DNA of 64,000 nt from Sipunculus nudus (GCA_026874595.1 CM049313.1:51139659-51203658); one strand, 5' to 3'. Positions 23,603 through 35,731 are shown, counted from the first letter of the stretch. Translations and numbers: made by a program. Notes: a model not told the origin generated them from the letters alone.

Positions 23603-24604
23603 AAAAGGTACGTCCGAAATTATCTCCGAAGACATAACGCAGACGTTTTAGCATTATTTGTACGCCATATTACGCCGAGCGCACTTTATTTGAATTATTT
23701 CTGCGATCGCAATGTTATATTAAGACATTTTAGAACTTGCGTCTGCGTTATGACCCATGAAACGTAGCGTGATGTCGTGTTCACATTATAGTACTTGGGC
23801 GTTACGTATGCAAATGACCTATCCATCATATCCCAAGTGCTCCGCCCTTTAAACCGAATTATTATAATGAGCCCCAAAAACGCTCAAACACAGAAGGTCT
23901 TCCAGGCCCATGGTAGCGAGAGCTGCTTACAACATTTGATAATGACGTCACAAAGGTCGATGACGCATGACGTCTAATTGACTGACGTCATTAACTTGTA
24001 TCGCTGTCCTGCATTGTTTAATATATCGCAGTCATTATGAACTGTCTTGCAATATTTTTGATTAATTGTCTCATACGAATTACGTGCCAGGAAATTTAAG
24101 ACATTTTTATTTACTCGGTAGTCAGAAGAATGGCTGCTACAATCTTGAACTTTTTACACCGTCTCCTTTGGATAAAAGGATATGCCGGAAAACATGCCGA
24201 CATGGGTATTTGTGCAGACTACACCTTTTCTGACTCTGTCAAATTATGCTTATTTTGTTTTTGTCGGATGATTGACGCTTTACATTGTATACGGTCACCT
24301 GATTGGTTGGTCGTTAGTCCAATGCTTATGGTTATTCGTCAAGTGAATATGCGGTTAAGGTCACATAGAGTTCATAGAGTGAAAAAAAAAACAACTTTTT
24401 TTTATATTAGTCAGAAGTCTTCAGGAACGAATTTGTGATTTCAACAGAATTATATAAAAATTATTTCAATATATCATATCGTTCACTTAAGCAATTATAA
24501 CTTGTCACCCATTATCCAGTACAGCTGGAGAATACAGCTATACTGCATCTGATTTAGGCCGATCTAGCGGCTTAAAGTGTATGCTGCAAATAAGGTATAA
24601 TTAC

Positions 24605-24834
24605 CGCCTCCCCAGGGTAATATTCCCAGAAATTCTCCCTTCTCCTGTCATTAAGGAGTATCCAGGAAGAGTATCCAATGCGGCCTTGCACGTAATCCCT
24701 CACACGATAATCTGGTATCCGAACCAAATCCGCCCCTTCAGACAGGCACACGCTCCGTGCTGACTCCCAAGTCCTCAAATAAGAGTGAAACTTGTAGCAG
24801 ATCTGACTGTACTTCGAATAACCAGATGGACATT
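24605..24834 (-). CDS. Gene 1 exon 3: N-terminal two thirds of C-type lectin domain
   Basis: The acceptor CTCTTTCAG and donor GCG/GTAATT bound 230 nt, phase 1 in and phase 0 out. The peptide starts ECPSGYSKYSQICYKF, then LRTWESARSVCLSEGADLVR, and ends near NFWEYYPGEA. These are long-form C-type lectin hallmarks: the N-terminal CPxGY hairpin cysteine, the ICYKF cysteine, the W..A...C helix and a SSWILL strand in the place of the usual WIGL. It continues without a frame break into 17721-17850 across a 6.8 kb intron. The fold binds carbohydrate or protein ligands outside the cell. The domain call is secure; the specific ligand is not known. Confidence 0.9.
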
Positions 24835-27401
24835 CTGAAAGAGTAGTTGTAGTAATTGTAATAAAATAATAATAAAATAAATGAAAAATAAAAATATTAA
24901 TGATAATAATGAACAACTAGAAATCGGCAGCCCAGTGGATACATGCCTGCGCCATATTGTGGGATGCTCCATAAACAGTGTGTACATCCGCTCACCGCAG
25001 AACTAAGAGTAAACGTTTCAAAACACACTGGACCCCGTGACTCCGAGGTGCTGGGAGAACAGGTTGCTATTAGCTGCGATAGCACATTAGGCTGAAGCTT
25101 GTCTGCATTCACTTATTTGTTAGTTCATATTTCAAGGTTCGTTCGTGCATGGATGACCATACCTTTGTGAATATTCCTTGATGACGCTCCACTATTCAGA
25201 GGAGACGCTTGATGCACACATAAAATCTAATCGATTTTTACCTATTCAATGAGAATGTCATGATATCCTGTTCATTATAGCGCGAGTTATAATGAGAATA
25301 AACGAACACACACACAAACAAACCCACGCACGAAAATGAAAGCATATCCAAGCCAAAATATTTAATAAAATAGATACTGAAGTATATTATTAAATTCTAA
25401 ATGTCATATTTAGAAATTGATATGGCATCAAGATGTCTCGAACAGTGCGAGCTCCAGAGTAGGAGGTTTGGGGTAAGGGTTTTACACCAACCGACTTATA
25501 ATACTTTGACATATTCATCGATTTTCCATAAAACTGCAGAAAAGTAAAATATATTAAACTCAGTTATATTTTAAAAATTATAAGTAAACTACTTGTTATC
25601 TTGTTATTGGATCTGTATTAAAAGTTTTTTATTTTTAAGCATCAAACATCTTCATCTTAACTGTTAAAGAAATCCTGGATCCGGCCCTACCGCTAGGCAA
25701 TGACAACTATTACAAATTTTGTGAATCTTGCTTATAACAAACAGCCAATTTCTTTCTTCATATTTTCTCGAATGAGGTTGAATCTTTGTATATCTTACGG
25801 TTATACACAATATTTCATGTGCTTTGGTGAGGTCTGCGAATCCGTATAAATAATTAATAATAAAATTTACCACAATGTCATCTAAGACTGCGACTTAGGT
25901 ATTGTATTGCATATTAAAGTAGAGAATATAACCAGATGACTATTTTGATAATTTATTGTACATCATATGGAGCAAAATGTTTAGATTTTAGCGCGAGAAC
26001 CTTTGTAAGATAGAACACGTGTCTCGTTTGATGCAAATTTAATTACAGTTTAAATCCGTCGGGGCCGACTTTGGCGGTCTGCATAGTAAGAGTATTTTTT
26101 TGTAGATTTCAAAGGAAAGCACCTGTTTAGTTTGGTTTTCTCAGGGTTTTGTCTCTGGAAGCGTGTCCATATTAGAATTCAAGTTGCATATTACGGAGTT
26201 TGTACTTGGCCGCCAGAGGACGGCCAGTACTTGTGACGTGAACAAGCATATATAAGGCGTGATTAGCACGAAATTCGCTACAACTGCCCGATCAGCTCGC
26301 CAGAGGGTGTAGCCTGATGATAACTGCAGTCATTGGGCAGTTCTGCGTGAATCAGGATCAAGACAGCTAAGAGATGATGTTTATTAGCGCAGATAATCGG
26401 TGTCTGAGGAAGGCCACGGTGATTACTCTGTAATGGACTTCAGAGCCAGTATCGCATTTTTGCCAACGGACTGGCAAATCTGGCTATTTATTACCTGTTG
26501 TGAGCGCTTCCAGGAACAGACCGAGGATTTTATTTAAACGCGTAACTGTATAAGTACTTGATATCACAGTGTGGAAGCATATCCTGCTACATCAGCTGTG
26601 AAAGACATTGATTCAAATTCCAGATAGAATGGTCTGTAAGGGTTGCGTGAACAGATCCTCGAAAGGTAAACGAGTGAGGAACTCCTGCAAGGGACTTTTT
26701 GTGGTCGGGGCTCCATGTTTCTATACGAGGATTGATTGTACTTCACACAAAGCGTGTGGAAGCAGTGAAGCGACCGGAACTTTATTCCAATGCCAGGTGT
26801 GCGCGATGGTCATGTGATCAGCATAAGTGTAAACAAGGGACTCCTCTGTGTACCGGGTTAACGGACTTGGTGCTTATTTCTGTGTTAATAATCGGACGTT
26901 TGTTTTATTTTGTGCTTGTAAATATGAAACGTCTCTCCAGAGAAATATTTCTTCTTTCTTTTATTGATTGATTTGTTTTGTAAACTCATTTCTAATTCAT
27001 TTTTTTTGGATTGTACGTATGTAAGAGTTTGAGCCGGTTGGTTTGAATTTTGAACCTGGTCGTTCACAGCTTCAGCGGTATGACACACAATCTTGTACTT
27101 TATAAATCAGCCTCAGTTTTGAAATCATATGTTAATTAAATGAAAACATCACAAGTTAAAAGCATATGGCTCATATGCAACATCATATAGTTAAAACAGC
27201 GAGGTTATCCTTAAGAGTGCGGGGATATCTGAAATGGGGAGTATCCGCTTATCTTTACGTGACTGGTAATTAAATGCAGTGATGATTGCCGGAATGTTCA
27301 CGGTGTTTCTGAGCCCTCTTCCGACAGTTTATGGCCCTTGATGCTGCAGGATAACTAGTCCACAAATAAAAGTTAAAGAAAGGAAAAAAGGTCAACCCTA
27401 C
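24835..27401. other. Intron between SRCR1 N-half and the lectin domain
   Basis: 2.6 kb of mostly unremarkable sequence. A TATA-like CATATATAAGGCG at about 26,249 is followed by a stretch of more balanced composition to about 26,900 on the plus strand. It could be an LTR or other promoter relic but no partner copy was found. No exon recognised. Confidence 0.5.
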
Positions 27402-27597
27402 CTTGGAAAGACTGTCTTCCTTGGACAGGGCCGTATGTCCTCCCGGTATATACAGGCGATACACACATGGACCTCCCAGTCTGCTGAAAAACGACCCCAC
27501 TGACGTCACAGGAGTAACTGTAGGTCACATGGTTGTATTGAGCTATCCCAACTGACCACTCCAGGGCATTTGTCAGCCGCAAGTCACCGTTCGCGAT
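27402..27597 (-). CDS. Gene 1 exon 2: N-terminal half of SRCR domain 1
   Basis: The acceptor TTTCTCCAG and donor CCAAG/GTAGGG bound 196 nt, phase 0 in and phase 1 out. The peptide begins IANGDLRLTN and continues with VGIAQYNH, then a YSCD and an SMCV cysteine. This follows the first half of an SRCR domain (RL start, GIAQ strand, first and second cysteines) and lines up with the clearer SRCR2 exon at 14307-14496, which has RLSDGG, EGIAQVW, YICDD and VAC. Both exons have the same 0-to-1 phase and nearly equal length (196 and 190 nt). Established knowledge: group A SRCR domains have six cysteines and are encoded by two exons. The match is divergent, and a sushi-like reading was considered. The missing second half is at 15511-15647, beyond the two lectin exons. 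Confidence 0.75.
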
Positions 27598-27970
27598 CTG
27601 GAGAAAATGTTTGATAGATGTTCATTACAGTCAGCATCAAGTTGTTTAATAAAATAGACAAATTTGCCGTTATTAGCCTGTATTAACTTAGTCTGTATGC
27701 GGTATACAATATGCGAGATATTTTGTTGCTCTACCTGTTTTATCATAAACATTTTGCATGTACTTTTCTCGCGGAATGAGACACGGCTAGAACTAATTGT
27801 GTGGAGAACTGGATCTGCCTACTGTGCGGTATAACGACCATGGGACCTTGTTGCCGTGCATATGACCTTTAATGTAGCGAATCTAGCGGCATTTTACATC
27901 ACCAGTCAAATACCGTGTTGTTTTACCGCCAGTCAATTAAATGCCCCTTGACCATTAGAACAGCTTGAAC

Positions 27971-28001
<31 letters not shown>

Positions 28002-30020
28002 CGTGTGTAATAGTGAATGACTGTAATCAGTAATTACAAGCATTTCCTAAAACGTTCAATATTCATTCAGGAACTTCACATATTTACTTTAACGTTTAGA
28101 AAATACGTGCATTTCCTGAAAATCAGGACCAGGTTTTTTTTAATCCGGAACCGAGGAATATTGTTTTCGCTCGATTCCATGTGTGAATGTGTACGTGCTA
28201 TATGTATGATGACTGAAGAACGGTTTCACAGATTTTATTGAAAAGTTACATATAGGTTGGGAGAGCGCACATCTCAGGAACTGCGTCCCATTATTTCATC
28301 CTCTTAAAATTGCGATTGTCTGTCTCTTTTAATAAAAAGGATTATAAATGTCTTATCATACGGCCAAAACTTATATTATGTGATCATACGATCACCATCT
28401 ATTTGGTTAAACGTAAATGTGACATGACCTGACGATACTGAGATTAACGCATTTATTTAATGGGAAGAAGCTTTTTTTCGTGTTTCCTCAACATGCTTTA
28501 TCGGTGATTGGCCCCTTTAAACAATCTTCTTATTCAAGTATATTGAAGTATATAGAATTAACAAAACTCGGGAGCGTATCCTAACTTTTACTTGGTCTCA
28601 CATTATCGACATTCAACACCTGTGTCAGGTATACACATGTGGTTATAAAAATCGTTAAATATCAAGTGAAAACAAATCATATGTAGGTTTTTTTCTGTGT
28701 ATGGTCAGAATTAATACGCGTGGTGCCTGAGTAACCAGACTTTTTTTAACGCAAGATTTTTATTTATCTTTATAGCATTTTAAGATGCAAACAGGAGAAA
28801 AGTCCCCGAGATATATTTCTTTCTATATACAAATTGTTACCTGCAGATGAAAATGAACCGTAATAGAACTTGATGTGATCATGAATGACATTTCATGCTT
28901 TTAAAATTGCATTCATACTATAATATTCTTAAAGGAGCCCAATCACCTCTAAAGCATGCTGAATTAACACGAAAAATTGCGTTTTCTCTTTAAAATAATT
29001 CGGTACCTGCCAGAGTTTTCACTGAAACCGTTGGCTTACTCCTGTACACGAGTGTTAAAAACAGTGGACCGGGCGCGATCCCAGGTTTCAGCATAAACAT
29101 AACGCATGGGACAATAGATTAGTGTCAATTATATGATTAGTGTCAATTATATGTCAATCATGAGATGCTCTGACTGATTTGGCCCCAAATATGTAATAAA
29201 TACTTCCGCTTTCTGAAACATTGCATCGTATCTGTCGCGAATGCGCAAAATTGGACTTTCGTCCACGCAGCCTTGTTATTGTATAAAACACACGTGAACT
29301 GTGTTTACAGACACGCAAAACAATAACAAGGCAATAACAGCTCACAGGGATGAACTAAGACAGTATGCTGGGATGGTTTTGCTGGGAAAATTTTTTATTA
29401 AGTAAAGCTAAACTGATAGTGTAAAAGAACAGGCATAATATTGCTCCTGATTATGTCCCTTTAACATATATTAGTGTGTGGAAGATATGTTGCATGCTAA
29501 ATCGATAGGATTAGGGCTACCTACGCCCCTGCCATTCCGTAAATGTAACACACTATTATTGGAAGGATCAACTGTTGATGATCAGTGGTCATTATTAAAA
29601 ACTTCCTTTAGACCCATCGAGTAGATCTTTTTACTTAAGTCATCAGTGCATTCTCAAAATCTGCAAAAACTGAAAAAGTAACAATAACTGACACCTTATT
29701 AAAGACAAACCGTACAACCCCGAAATTCCCCGGTATAAGCCATGGTATTGACCCTCATCGGTCAATCTTTTGAGTCAAGCGATTTTTTCTACAAAGAGTC
29801 ACTGGAAATATCCTGGAAAATCTTCTTAGAAATGAGCGTCTAATGTTAGGAAATACGCGAATATCATAGAACATTAAGTAAATAAATGAAATCCCTCGAT
29901 TTATCAGGAATTTCGCGTATTTACTGAAAGTTTTCGGATGTACATGTATTTACTGGTTACACATATTCAGAGTAACATACGTTAATTTTTAATCATAATC
30001 ATAAATGATGTGTATTTAAT

Positions 30021-30072
<52 letters not shown>

Positions 30073-30227
30073 AAGTGTACAATTTTTTTAAATATTAATT
30101 TTGAAGTTGAAATATGTGAAATTGATTGTGTAAACAACCTATAAACATTTCATATTTAAACGTCCTTAAATTAATTTACTTGCTGTTTAATTTTGATAAT
30201 AATAAATGATATATTAAAGGGACCTAC
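27598..30227. other. First coding intron of gene 1
   Basis: AT-rich intron with a short (AT)(GT) tract near 27,968-28,008 and a longer (AT)n tract at 30,024-30,070. No exon, RNA gene or mobile element with clear ends was found. Confidence 0.55.
30024..30070. repeat. (AT)n microsatellite
   Basis: About 45 bases of AT repeat 160 bp from the donor of gene 1 exon 1. Confidence 0.93.
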
Positions 30228-30275
30228 CGCGTCGACCTTAGCAAGGTACAACAAAAAGACACTGTACAGGAGCAT
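30228..30275 (-). CDS. Gene 1 coding exon 1: signal peptide
   Basis: The minus strand reads a start codon in good context (GACACCATGC), followed by 16 codons, MLLYSVFLLYLAKVDA. This is a short hydrophobic core ending in a small-residue cleavage-like site, as expected of a secretory signal peptide. The exon ends in GCG at a consensus donor GTAGGT, phase 0. Upstream, TTCCTTCAG followed by AGCTGAG at 30,384 looks like an acceptor for the exon carrying the 5'UTR, so a further noncoding first exon probably lies at higher coordinates. The start was chosen because it gives a signal peptide and joins in phase to the next exon. The exon is too short to be found by ORF length alone. Confidence 0.78.
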
Positions 30276-30384
30276 GGTGTCCGATCTGAATGCTTTTAGT
30301 CCTGTGGGACTGTGAATTCCGTCCGTCTTTGCGGTCTAGTTTCGAAATGCTTCCTTCTGTATCTGACACTTCAACCACTCAGCT
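30276..30384 (-). other. Gene 1 probable 5'UTR part of exon 1
   Basis: On the minus strand a pyrimidine-rich CTTCAG acceptor precedes 109 bases of non-coding leader directly before the start codon at 30,275. No upstream exon, TATA box or promoter was identified with confidence. This is inference from the acceptor-like sequence only. Confidence 0.4.
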
Positions 30385-31456
30385 CTGAAGGAAACATAAA
30401 ACAGCGCATGATTAACTCAGATTTTGCCAAAATATTGACTTACATGTCAGAGGCAAACAATACCTAATTTATTGGAATGAATGATTTTTTTCTTTGGCTT
30501 TATTCTGGAACTTGCTTAGCGTTACCGTCTCCAGCCCATGCTGATTAAGAAACGTCACGAAACAGAAAGACCCTGTGATCACGCCAGAGTTGAGTAGAGC
30601 ACTAATGAGCAGTCTTAACAGATAAAAAATAAAAAAAAAGCACAAACCAAATGCGTCATTAAACATTTGTGTCAGTATGGCATGACTGATAGGTTTATAC
30701 ATATAATATAGGAAGGTATGCAGTGAGGAATCCAGAGAGCCCCCCCCCCCCCCCCCCCCCATTTTCCTACGGTAAAGGATTCTGAGTGTGCGAATACATT
30801 AGGGGATCTAAATCAGTCAAACGCCCTTAACAAATTTTGGGTCATATGGATCTTCAATTCTTTCAGTAAAGGTCATTGTATAAAAATTCATTTTTTTTTC
30901 TTTCTTTCTATGACGGGACATATTATTGTTATACCACCGGTCCGTCCGTCTGTCCGTCCGTCCGTCCGTTAACTTTTATGTCGCCGTAATAACTTACCGG
31001 ATCATTGATGGATTTTCACGAAACTCACTCTAACTACTTACCAATAGATTATCTCGCCCGATTAATTATGGGCAAAATCCACGCATATTTTATCAGGTCA
31101 GAGGTCACTAGGTTACTTCGTAGTGTCGCTGCGATAACTTACAAGGAATAAAATGGATTTTGATGACATGCATTATGTAGATTTACTAATAGAGTTTCTC
31201 ACATGGATGACATTCTCTGATACAAAAAATATACGCATATTTAATGAGGTCAGAGGTCACCTGATACACGACGGGCGTAATATGCACCATTTGCGGTGCT
31301 CTTGTTTATTCTTGTTTTTCTCTTTGGATGTAAAAGAATAATTTGAATGTATGGTTTCTGTGTCCATCACTGACTTCGAAATATGTATATCGTAGTCTGT
31401 ACAATTCACTTTTTCTTCAACGTTTTGCTTTGACATATTCATGTAAATATATACAT

Positions 31457-31477
31457 AATAATAATAATAATAATAAT

Positions 31478-31531
<54 letters not shown>

Positions 31532-31545
31532 ATATATATATATAA
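31457..31545. repeat. Compound (AAT)n(AT)n microsatellite
   Basis: An ATA/AAT triplet repeat passes into an interrupted AT tract. Confidence 0.93.
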
Positions 31546-32241
31546 ATTGTTCCAGATGTCTCTTTTATTGTGTGCAGCAGTCTTACATGTGTCTGTGTGG
31601 CGCTAGCATTGTCCGTTGCCATCGGAGACTCGCGAGCTGGCCCGGCCAACCTTATGGGATCTGCAAACACAGCGCCCCTGCGCTACGCCCCTGCGGGCAA
31701 TTGATAGTAAACCTATGTGTTTTCTATATTTTATCTCATTGAACCTCGTGTTAGTTCGAAACTTCCTTCATATGTTGTTGTTATACAAAACAAATATATA
31801 CTAATTGGACAGATATTTCTGTACCACACTGCATCAAAAGCTGTCATGTTAATTCATCCAGTAAGAAGTAGTCTTGCGTCGTTCATTAAATCTGATTTAA
31901 TTGGAGGAACTCGGTGCATTTATTGTTCATTTCCTATGCTACCTTTATTGATGAGACCAAAATCTTTATTTAATAACTAGTCTAAATTGATGAGCACGTG
32001 GTAAACATTGACCAAAACACAAAAGCACATAGATTTAGAAACAATTTTAAACAATACATGGCCAAGCTTAAGCTTTAGCTTGTATACCGTTTGACCGAGG
32101 TGCTGTCGTACTTAATACGGGCACTCCAAGTTTAAACAATCAAAGACTAAATCTGACACCGTGCCTCCTGACAACTTCTTTTTGTTGCTTTGTTTGAACG
32201 GTAGTTTTTCTTTTGTGAAACACCAAGGAAAAATTGAACGG

Positions 32242-32690
32242 TACACTGTGGTTGGCTTTATATTCGCGGGGTTGAAATGTCGCGATTTCTTATTATTGAA
32301 CGTTTCGCGAAGGTTTCATTTTCACAATTGTACCTGAAACTATACAAATAAACTATACTATACAAGTATGTATATTGATCTTAAAGTTAGATCCTACAAT
32401 ACCATATCTAATTACTTGTTCAGTCACTAACTTATAACTTGTATCACAGTCGATATAGCCTCTGTGAGTATTGGGTGTTTTACAATAATGGATAAGTTTT
32501 AGAATATTTGGAAGCATGGGCCAATTTCGATATCATGCGCAAATTTGGTTGCTGATTAGTTTGTTTCACAGAGGTCATCTTAGTTGATAGGACATCTTAT
32601 TCCCGAGGGTTTGATATTGGGGATTATTTCACATTTGCGAATATAGCGAAATTAAAACCCTCGCGAATAAAAAAGGCAAATACAGTATAT
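32242..32690. mobile_element. MITE-like element with TATTCGCG terminal inverted repeats
   Basis: The left end ACACTGTGGTTGGCTTTATA is followed by TTCGCGGGG. The complement of the right end reads ATACTGTATTTGCCTTTTTT then ATTCGCGAGGG, an inverted repeat with mismatches. Sub-terminal TTTCGCGA words are also shared with the 16,378-17,275 copy. The interior of about 400 bp has no transposase, so it is non-autonomous. Confidence 0.7.
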
Positions 32691-32844
32691 CATCCACGTG
32701 TAACTCAAGGACGAAAGACCCCCCTTCCACATCAATAGAATAAGTCGAGCCTGCTCTTGCAAAAGGGATATATGAGTAACTAAAAACTGCCTATTAGTGC
32801 CTGTGTCCAATCTCTCAATGCCCCTTCGTCTGCGCGTACATGTA

Positions 32845-33035
32845 ATGAGCAATGGTGTAATGGTTCGTCGTTGGAGGTCGTGAGTTCTTTGGGAGGTTCC
32901 TCGTTATTATGACCCAGCAATGGGGTTGTTTACACACTCAGGGCCTGCAGGTGCGGTAGACACCGGGCCTGGGTGATATCAGGATATAAAACAAAAATTA
33001 CGGGGTGCGAGTACTATCGCCCTGTCATGTAGCCC
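32845..33035 (+). mobile_element. Possible tRNA-like SINE
   Basis: GCAATGGTGTAATGGTTCGT resembles a tRNA D-arm / A-box and GGAGGTCGTGAGTTC a weak B box, followed by a non-tRNA body. Weaker than the other copies. Confidence 0.4.
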
Positions 33036-33879
33036 GAAACCGAAACGGAACTCTGCAGATGTATATACTTAACGTAAGAATTAGATAAGTCCGCTTTAAA
33101 GAATCGAGGCGGTTACCTCCATAAAAAATAATTGAAAAAAGATGTAATATTTGAGAGCCTTGTAAATTTCTGATATAACTATTAAGCCCTCGCAGAGCGC
33201 CTTGTTCCGGATTTGTATTTCTGCTAATGAATACGTCCCGGTTTATTATAAATAATAATAAATTCCCTAACCCAACCTTCCACAAAGTTCCTCTGACATT
33301 TATTTAAAATGTTTTGAGATAACGCACGCATTTTCGGGAAAGATATAGGATGTCTAGCGGATAATATGTATAATTATCCGAACAGGTTTATTTCACGGTT
33401 TCTCACTCTCGGCCAATGTCACACAGTTCTCCATACTTAATACATTTTTGTTTATACATACATAAATTACCCCATTCTTAACTATGTACAGGCAGTGACA
33501 TAACACAGTGGGAGACACAGGCCATATTTTTGCATGTATTTGCATTGTACCTGCATGCCTTTAAACAAACAACATGACAGTGACCTGTGTCAAGTCAGGC
33601 CTAATAAACCTGATAAGGACAACCACTAGGGTTAAGGTCTGTTGTGAATATCCTTGACATTCATAGACAGACCCTCTTTGTGAAGAATGGGAGAAGAGTA
33701 CAAAGATAGGTCTCCCATAATACAGCTGCCTTTGCTCAAGGTGACACTTTCATATTAGCAGCACCTTACATGGTTAATTTAGAAGGCATGAATCCGTGGC
33801 AATTTGAGTGTTATTTATTTTTATATAACTAGCGGTATATCCACAAGTCCCACATGCGACACGTGACATTCGGGTTCAG

Positions 33880-34585
33880 CAATTTATCTTTGGGAGAATG
33901 GGCGGGTGGGGGGGTTGGGGGGTTGGATTGACTCGCAGGAGTGGGAGGGTAATCAAAGATGGAAAACCTTATTTATAACTAAAATGTATGTAACTTTTCA
34001 TATACAAGTATATACCTCCTTTTATTGTCTTTCTGACATATTTCAAATACATTACAATTCTTATATAAACTTTATTTATTTTACATGAATTGTACAATTA
34101 GTTATATTAACTAACAGTCGGCACTCATCATGGCACGATTGGTGGTGGTTTTTTTAGGTGGAGGCAACCAGAGAACCAGGAGAAAACCACCGACCTTAAT
34201 TGAACGGGCAACTACAACCCAATCTCATAGCCATGCGTAGGATAGAACTCGGGTCGACTTCGATGAGAGCCGAGCGTTTTACCCCTAGACTGTCCAGGTC
34301 CCTGTACATTCCAATTAAATATACATTTTAAATAAATTGGGTATTATGGTTCAAGTATAAATTATTTCGAAAACAGTTTTAGATATATATTTCATATTTA
34401 ACTCAGAAATGGAACCAGTTTTTAATACTAATTATTAATATATTCAATTTCCAATATATAAATATTATTCTCTGCAAATCAGGGTTGAGATGATTACATT
34501 GCCCATCGCCCTTGCTAAAGGTGTGTGTGTTGGGGGGGGGGGGAGAGGGGGGATAAATATCCCCCATCCCCCATGTATTGACGCC
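33880..34585. mobile_element. hAT-like MITE (family copy 2), interrupted by a SINE
   Basis: The body matches 38,580-38,960 on both sides of an insertion: the G-rich head and ACATTTCAAATACATTACAATT before it, then TCCAATATATAAATATTATT and the tail TGTATTGACGCCCCT after it. The left inverted repeat is worn. The interruption is the SINE at 34,110-34,305. Confidence 0.65.
34110..34305 (-). mobile_element. tRNA-derived SINE inserted in a hAT-like MITE
   Basis: The minus strand has TAGTCTAGGGGTAAAACGC (A box) and GACCCGAGTTCTATCC (B box), then a body with AAGGTCGGTGGTTTTCTCC, a word I associate with widespread mollusc short repeats. It splits the MITE, so it is the younger insertion. Confidence 0.7.
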
Positions 34586-35199
34586 CCTATTCGGGTTTTA
34601 GTGTTTTCGCAAAATGGTTGCCCTCTTGAGTGGTTTCATATTACTTTGAGAAAAAAACCCGTCAACATTCCATGAGGATGCGGCGATGTTACACGAACGT
34701 AGGTTACCCCATGGAAAGCGCCCAGACGAAAATCTATCTGCGGAGAGAGTTTAGATGCAAGGAGGACGGTAATCAGCACAGTTAATGGCGGAATAACCTT
34801 TTACCACGCTCAAAAAATAAAATTATTGTAGGATAAGTGTATTCTTAGTTAACTGCACACATTTTCCGTCACATTTCTGTCAAAATTATTGCACATGAGG
34901 ATTTGTTGAACAATTTGGGACATCCTATTGTAACTGAATAATATATAAACAGATCCACCATAGGACATTAAAACAAGTGTATATGGTAAAACGTTGGTCG
35001 TATATGTACATGTACATGTACAGAAATTGTTAAGAATTATTACTCTAAGTGTGGATAACGGAGAAATGTATTATCCTGTCACATATTTATCTTGTGATAT
35101 TAAAATTTACGGTGGAAGGGAGACTTGTTTTTAGCTAAAGAAACTGCTTCTCAAGTACATTACTTTCATTATGACCTCTTCAATAATTAACATTCTTTT

Positions 35200-35207
<8 letters not shown>

Positions 35208-35289
<82 letters not shown>
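35208..35289. repeat. (AT)n microsatellite
   Basis: About 80 bases of AT repeat with one TTTAT interruption. Confidence 0.95.
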
Positions 35290-35292
<3 letters not shown>

Positions 35293-35577
35293 ATTATTCT
35301 AAATATGCTCATTTCTACGACAAGGTGATCTGCTGGTATACTCTACAATCCAGTTGTTGCCAGGAGATACTATATGTATATGACCGGATCACCTGACAGA
35401 CAGACGCATGGGAACACAAAATAGAAGAGTGGATAGTTTTAATACAAGAATATACATTTGTGATGTAAATATTTCAACGAGAAATTATAGCGTAAACAAG
35501 TTACAACTCAACAGCTCAAGGTGATCAAAATAGAACTTTATATATCGCGAATTATAACAGTTATAAGGATGTTGCAC

Positions 35578-35583
35578 TTTAAT
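35578..35583 (-). terminator. Candidate polyadenylation signal for terminal exon 4B
   Basis: TTTAAT on the plus strand is ATTAAA on the gene strand, about 150 bp beyond the stop codon of 35732-36030. No canonical AATAAA is closer. Confidence 0.35.
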
Positions 35584-35731
35584 ACATAATACATAAGAAC
35601 GAATACATATATGTGCATAAATCTTTTTCATATATAAATATATACTATATACATACATACATGCATAAATCTTATACATATATACAACAATCATTCATGC
35701 ACGTTACAGTACAACAGTGATCAGGTTATTA

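Larger units (their letters stand above)
17851..24604. other. 6.8 kb intron inside the C-type lectin domain
   Basis: Contains a diverged tandem repeat (about 18,285-18,790), two SINE copies (19,395-19,545 and 20,160-20,308), a short duplicated segment (TTGCTTCTTTTGTCCGG near 20,990 and 21,464), an inverted repeat near 21,375-21,400 (GGCAGCCAT and ATGGCTGCC) and an LTR-like element (about 22,790-23,602). The 102-codon plus-strand frame at 24,130-24,438 has a fair start context but no recognisable domain and is not called. Confidence 0.65.
403..30275 (-). other. Gene 1 locus: SRCR / C-type lectin / EGF-repeat receptor, 3' end outside window
   Basis: Twelve coding exons can be joined in one frame with GT-AG junctions, in transcription order: 30228-30275, 27402-27597, 24605-24834, 17721-17850, 15511-15647, 14307-14496, 11470-11597, 10892-11033, 9012-9143, 8095-8232, 7339-7470 and 403-534. 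They total 1,735 nt, which is 578 codons plus one base, so the reading frame leaves the window in phase 1. Domain order is signal peptide (residues 1-16), SRCR1 N-half (17-82), C-type lectin (82-202), SRCR1 C-half (202-247), SRCR2 (248-353) and five EGF repeats (354-578). A transmembrane segment or stop must lie to the left of the window. Such combinations in animals are typical of scavenger and phagocytic receptors. The role in immunity is inference; the exon chain is read directly. The main uncertainties are whether the lectin exons are constitutive and the weak donor of exon 7. Confidence 0.82.
30385..35731. other. Region between gene 1 and gene 2
   Basis: Separates the 5' end of gene 1 from the 3' end of gene 2, both on the minus strand, so the gene 1 promoter should lie here or further right. 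It holds a poly-C tract (30,740-30,760), a (TCCG)n tract near 30,940-30,970, microsatellites, a TIR element at 32,242-32,690, a SINE at 32,845-33,035, and a hAT-like MITE (about 33,880-34,585) broken by another SINE. No protein-coding exon was found. Confidence 0.6.

Noticed and set aside
24130-24438. 102-codon plus-strand open frame with a fair start context
   Set aside because: No domain, no splice partner and no family resemblance; it lies in the lectin intron on the opposite strand.
26249-26970. Retroviral-type LTR promoter with TATATAAGG
   Set aside because: A TATA-like word is present but no second copy or defined ends could be found in the window; left as an uncertain note in the intron entry.
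27402-27597. Sushi (CCP) domain
   Set aside because: Only two cysteines and a VTYSYSC word suggested it, but the exon phase, length and order of motifs fit the first half of an SRCR whose second half is present downstream.
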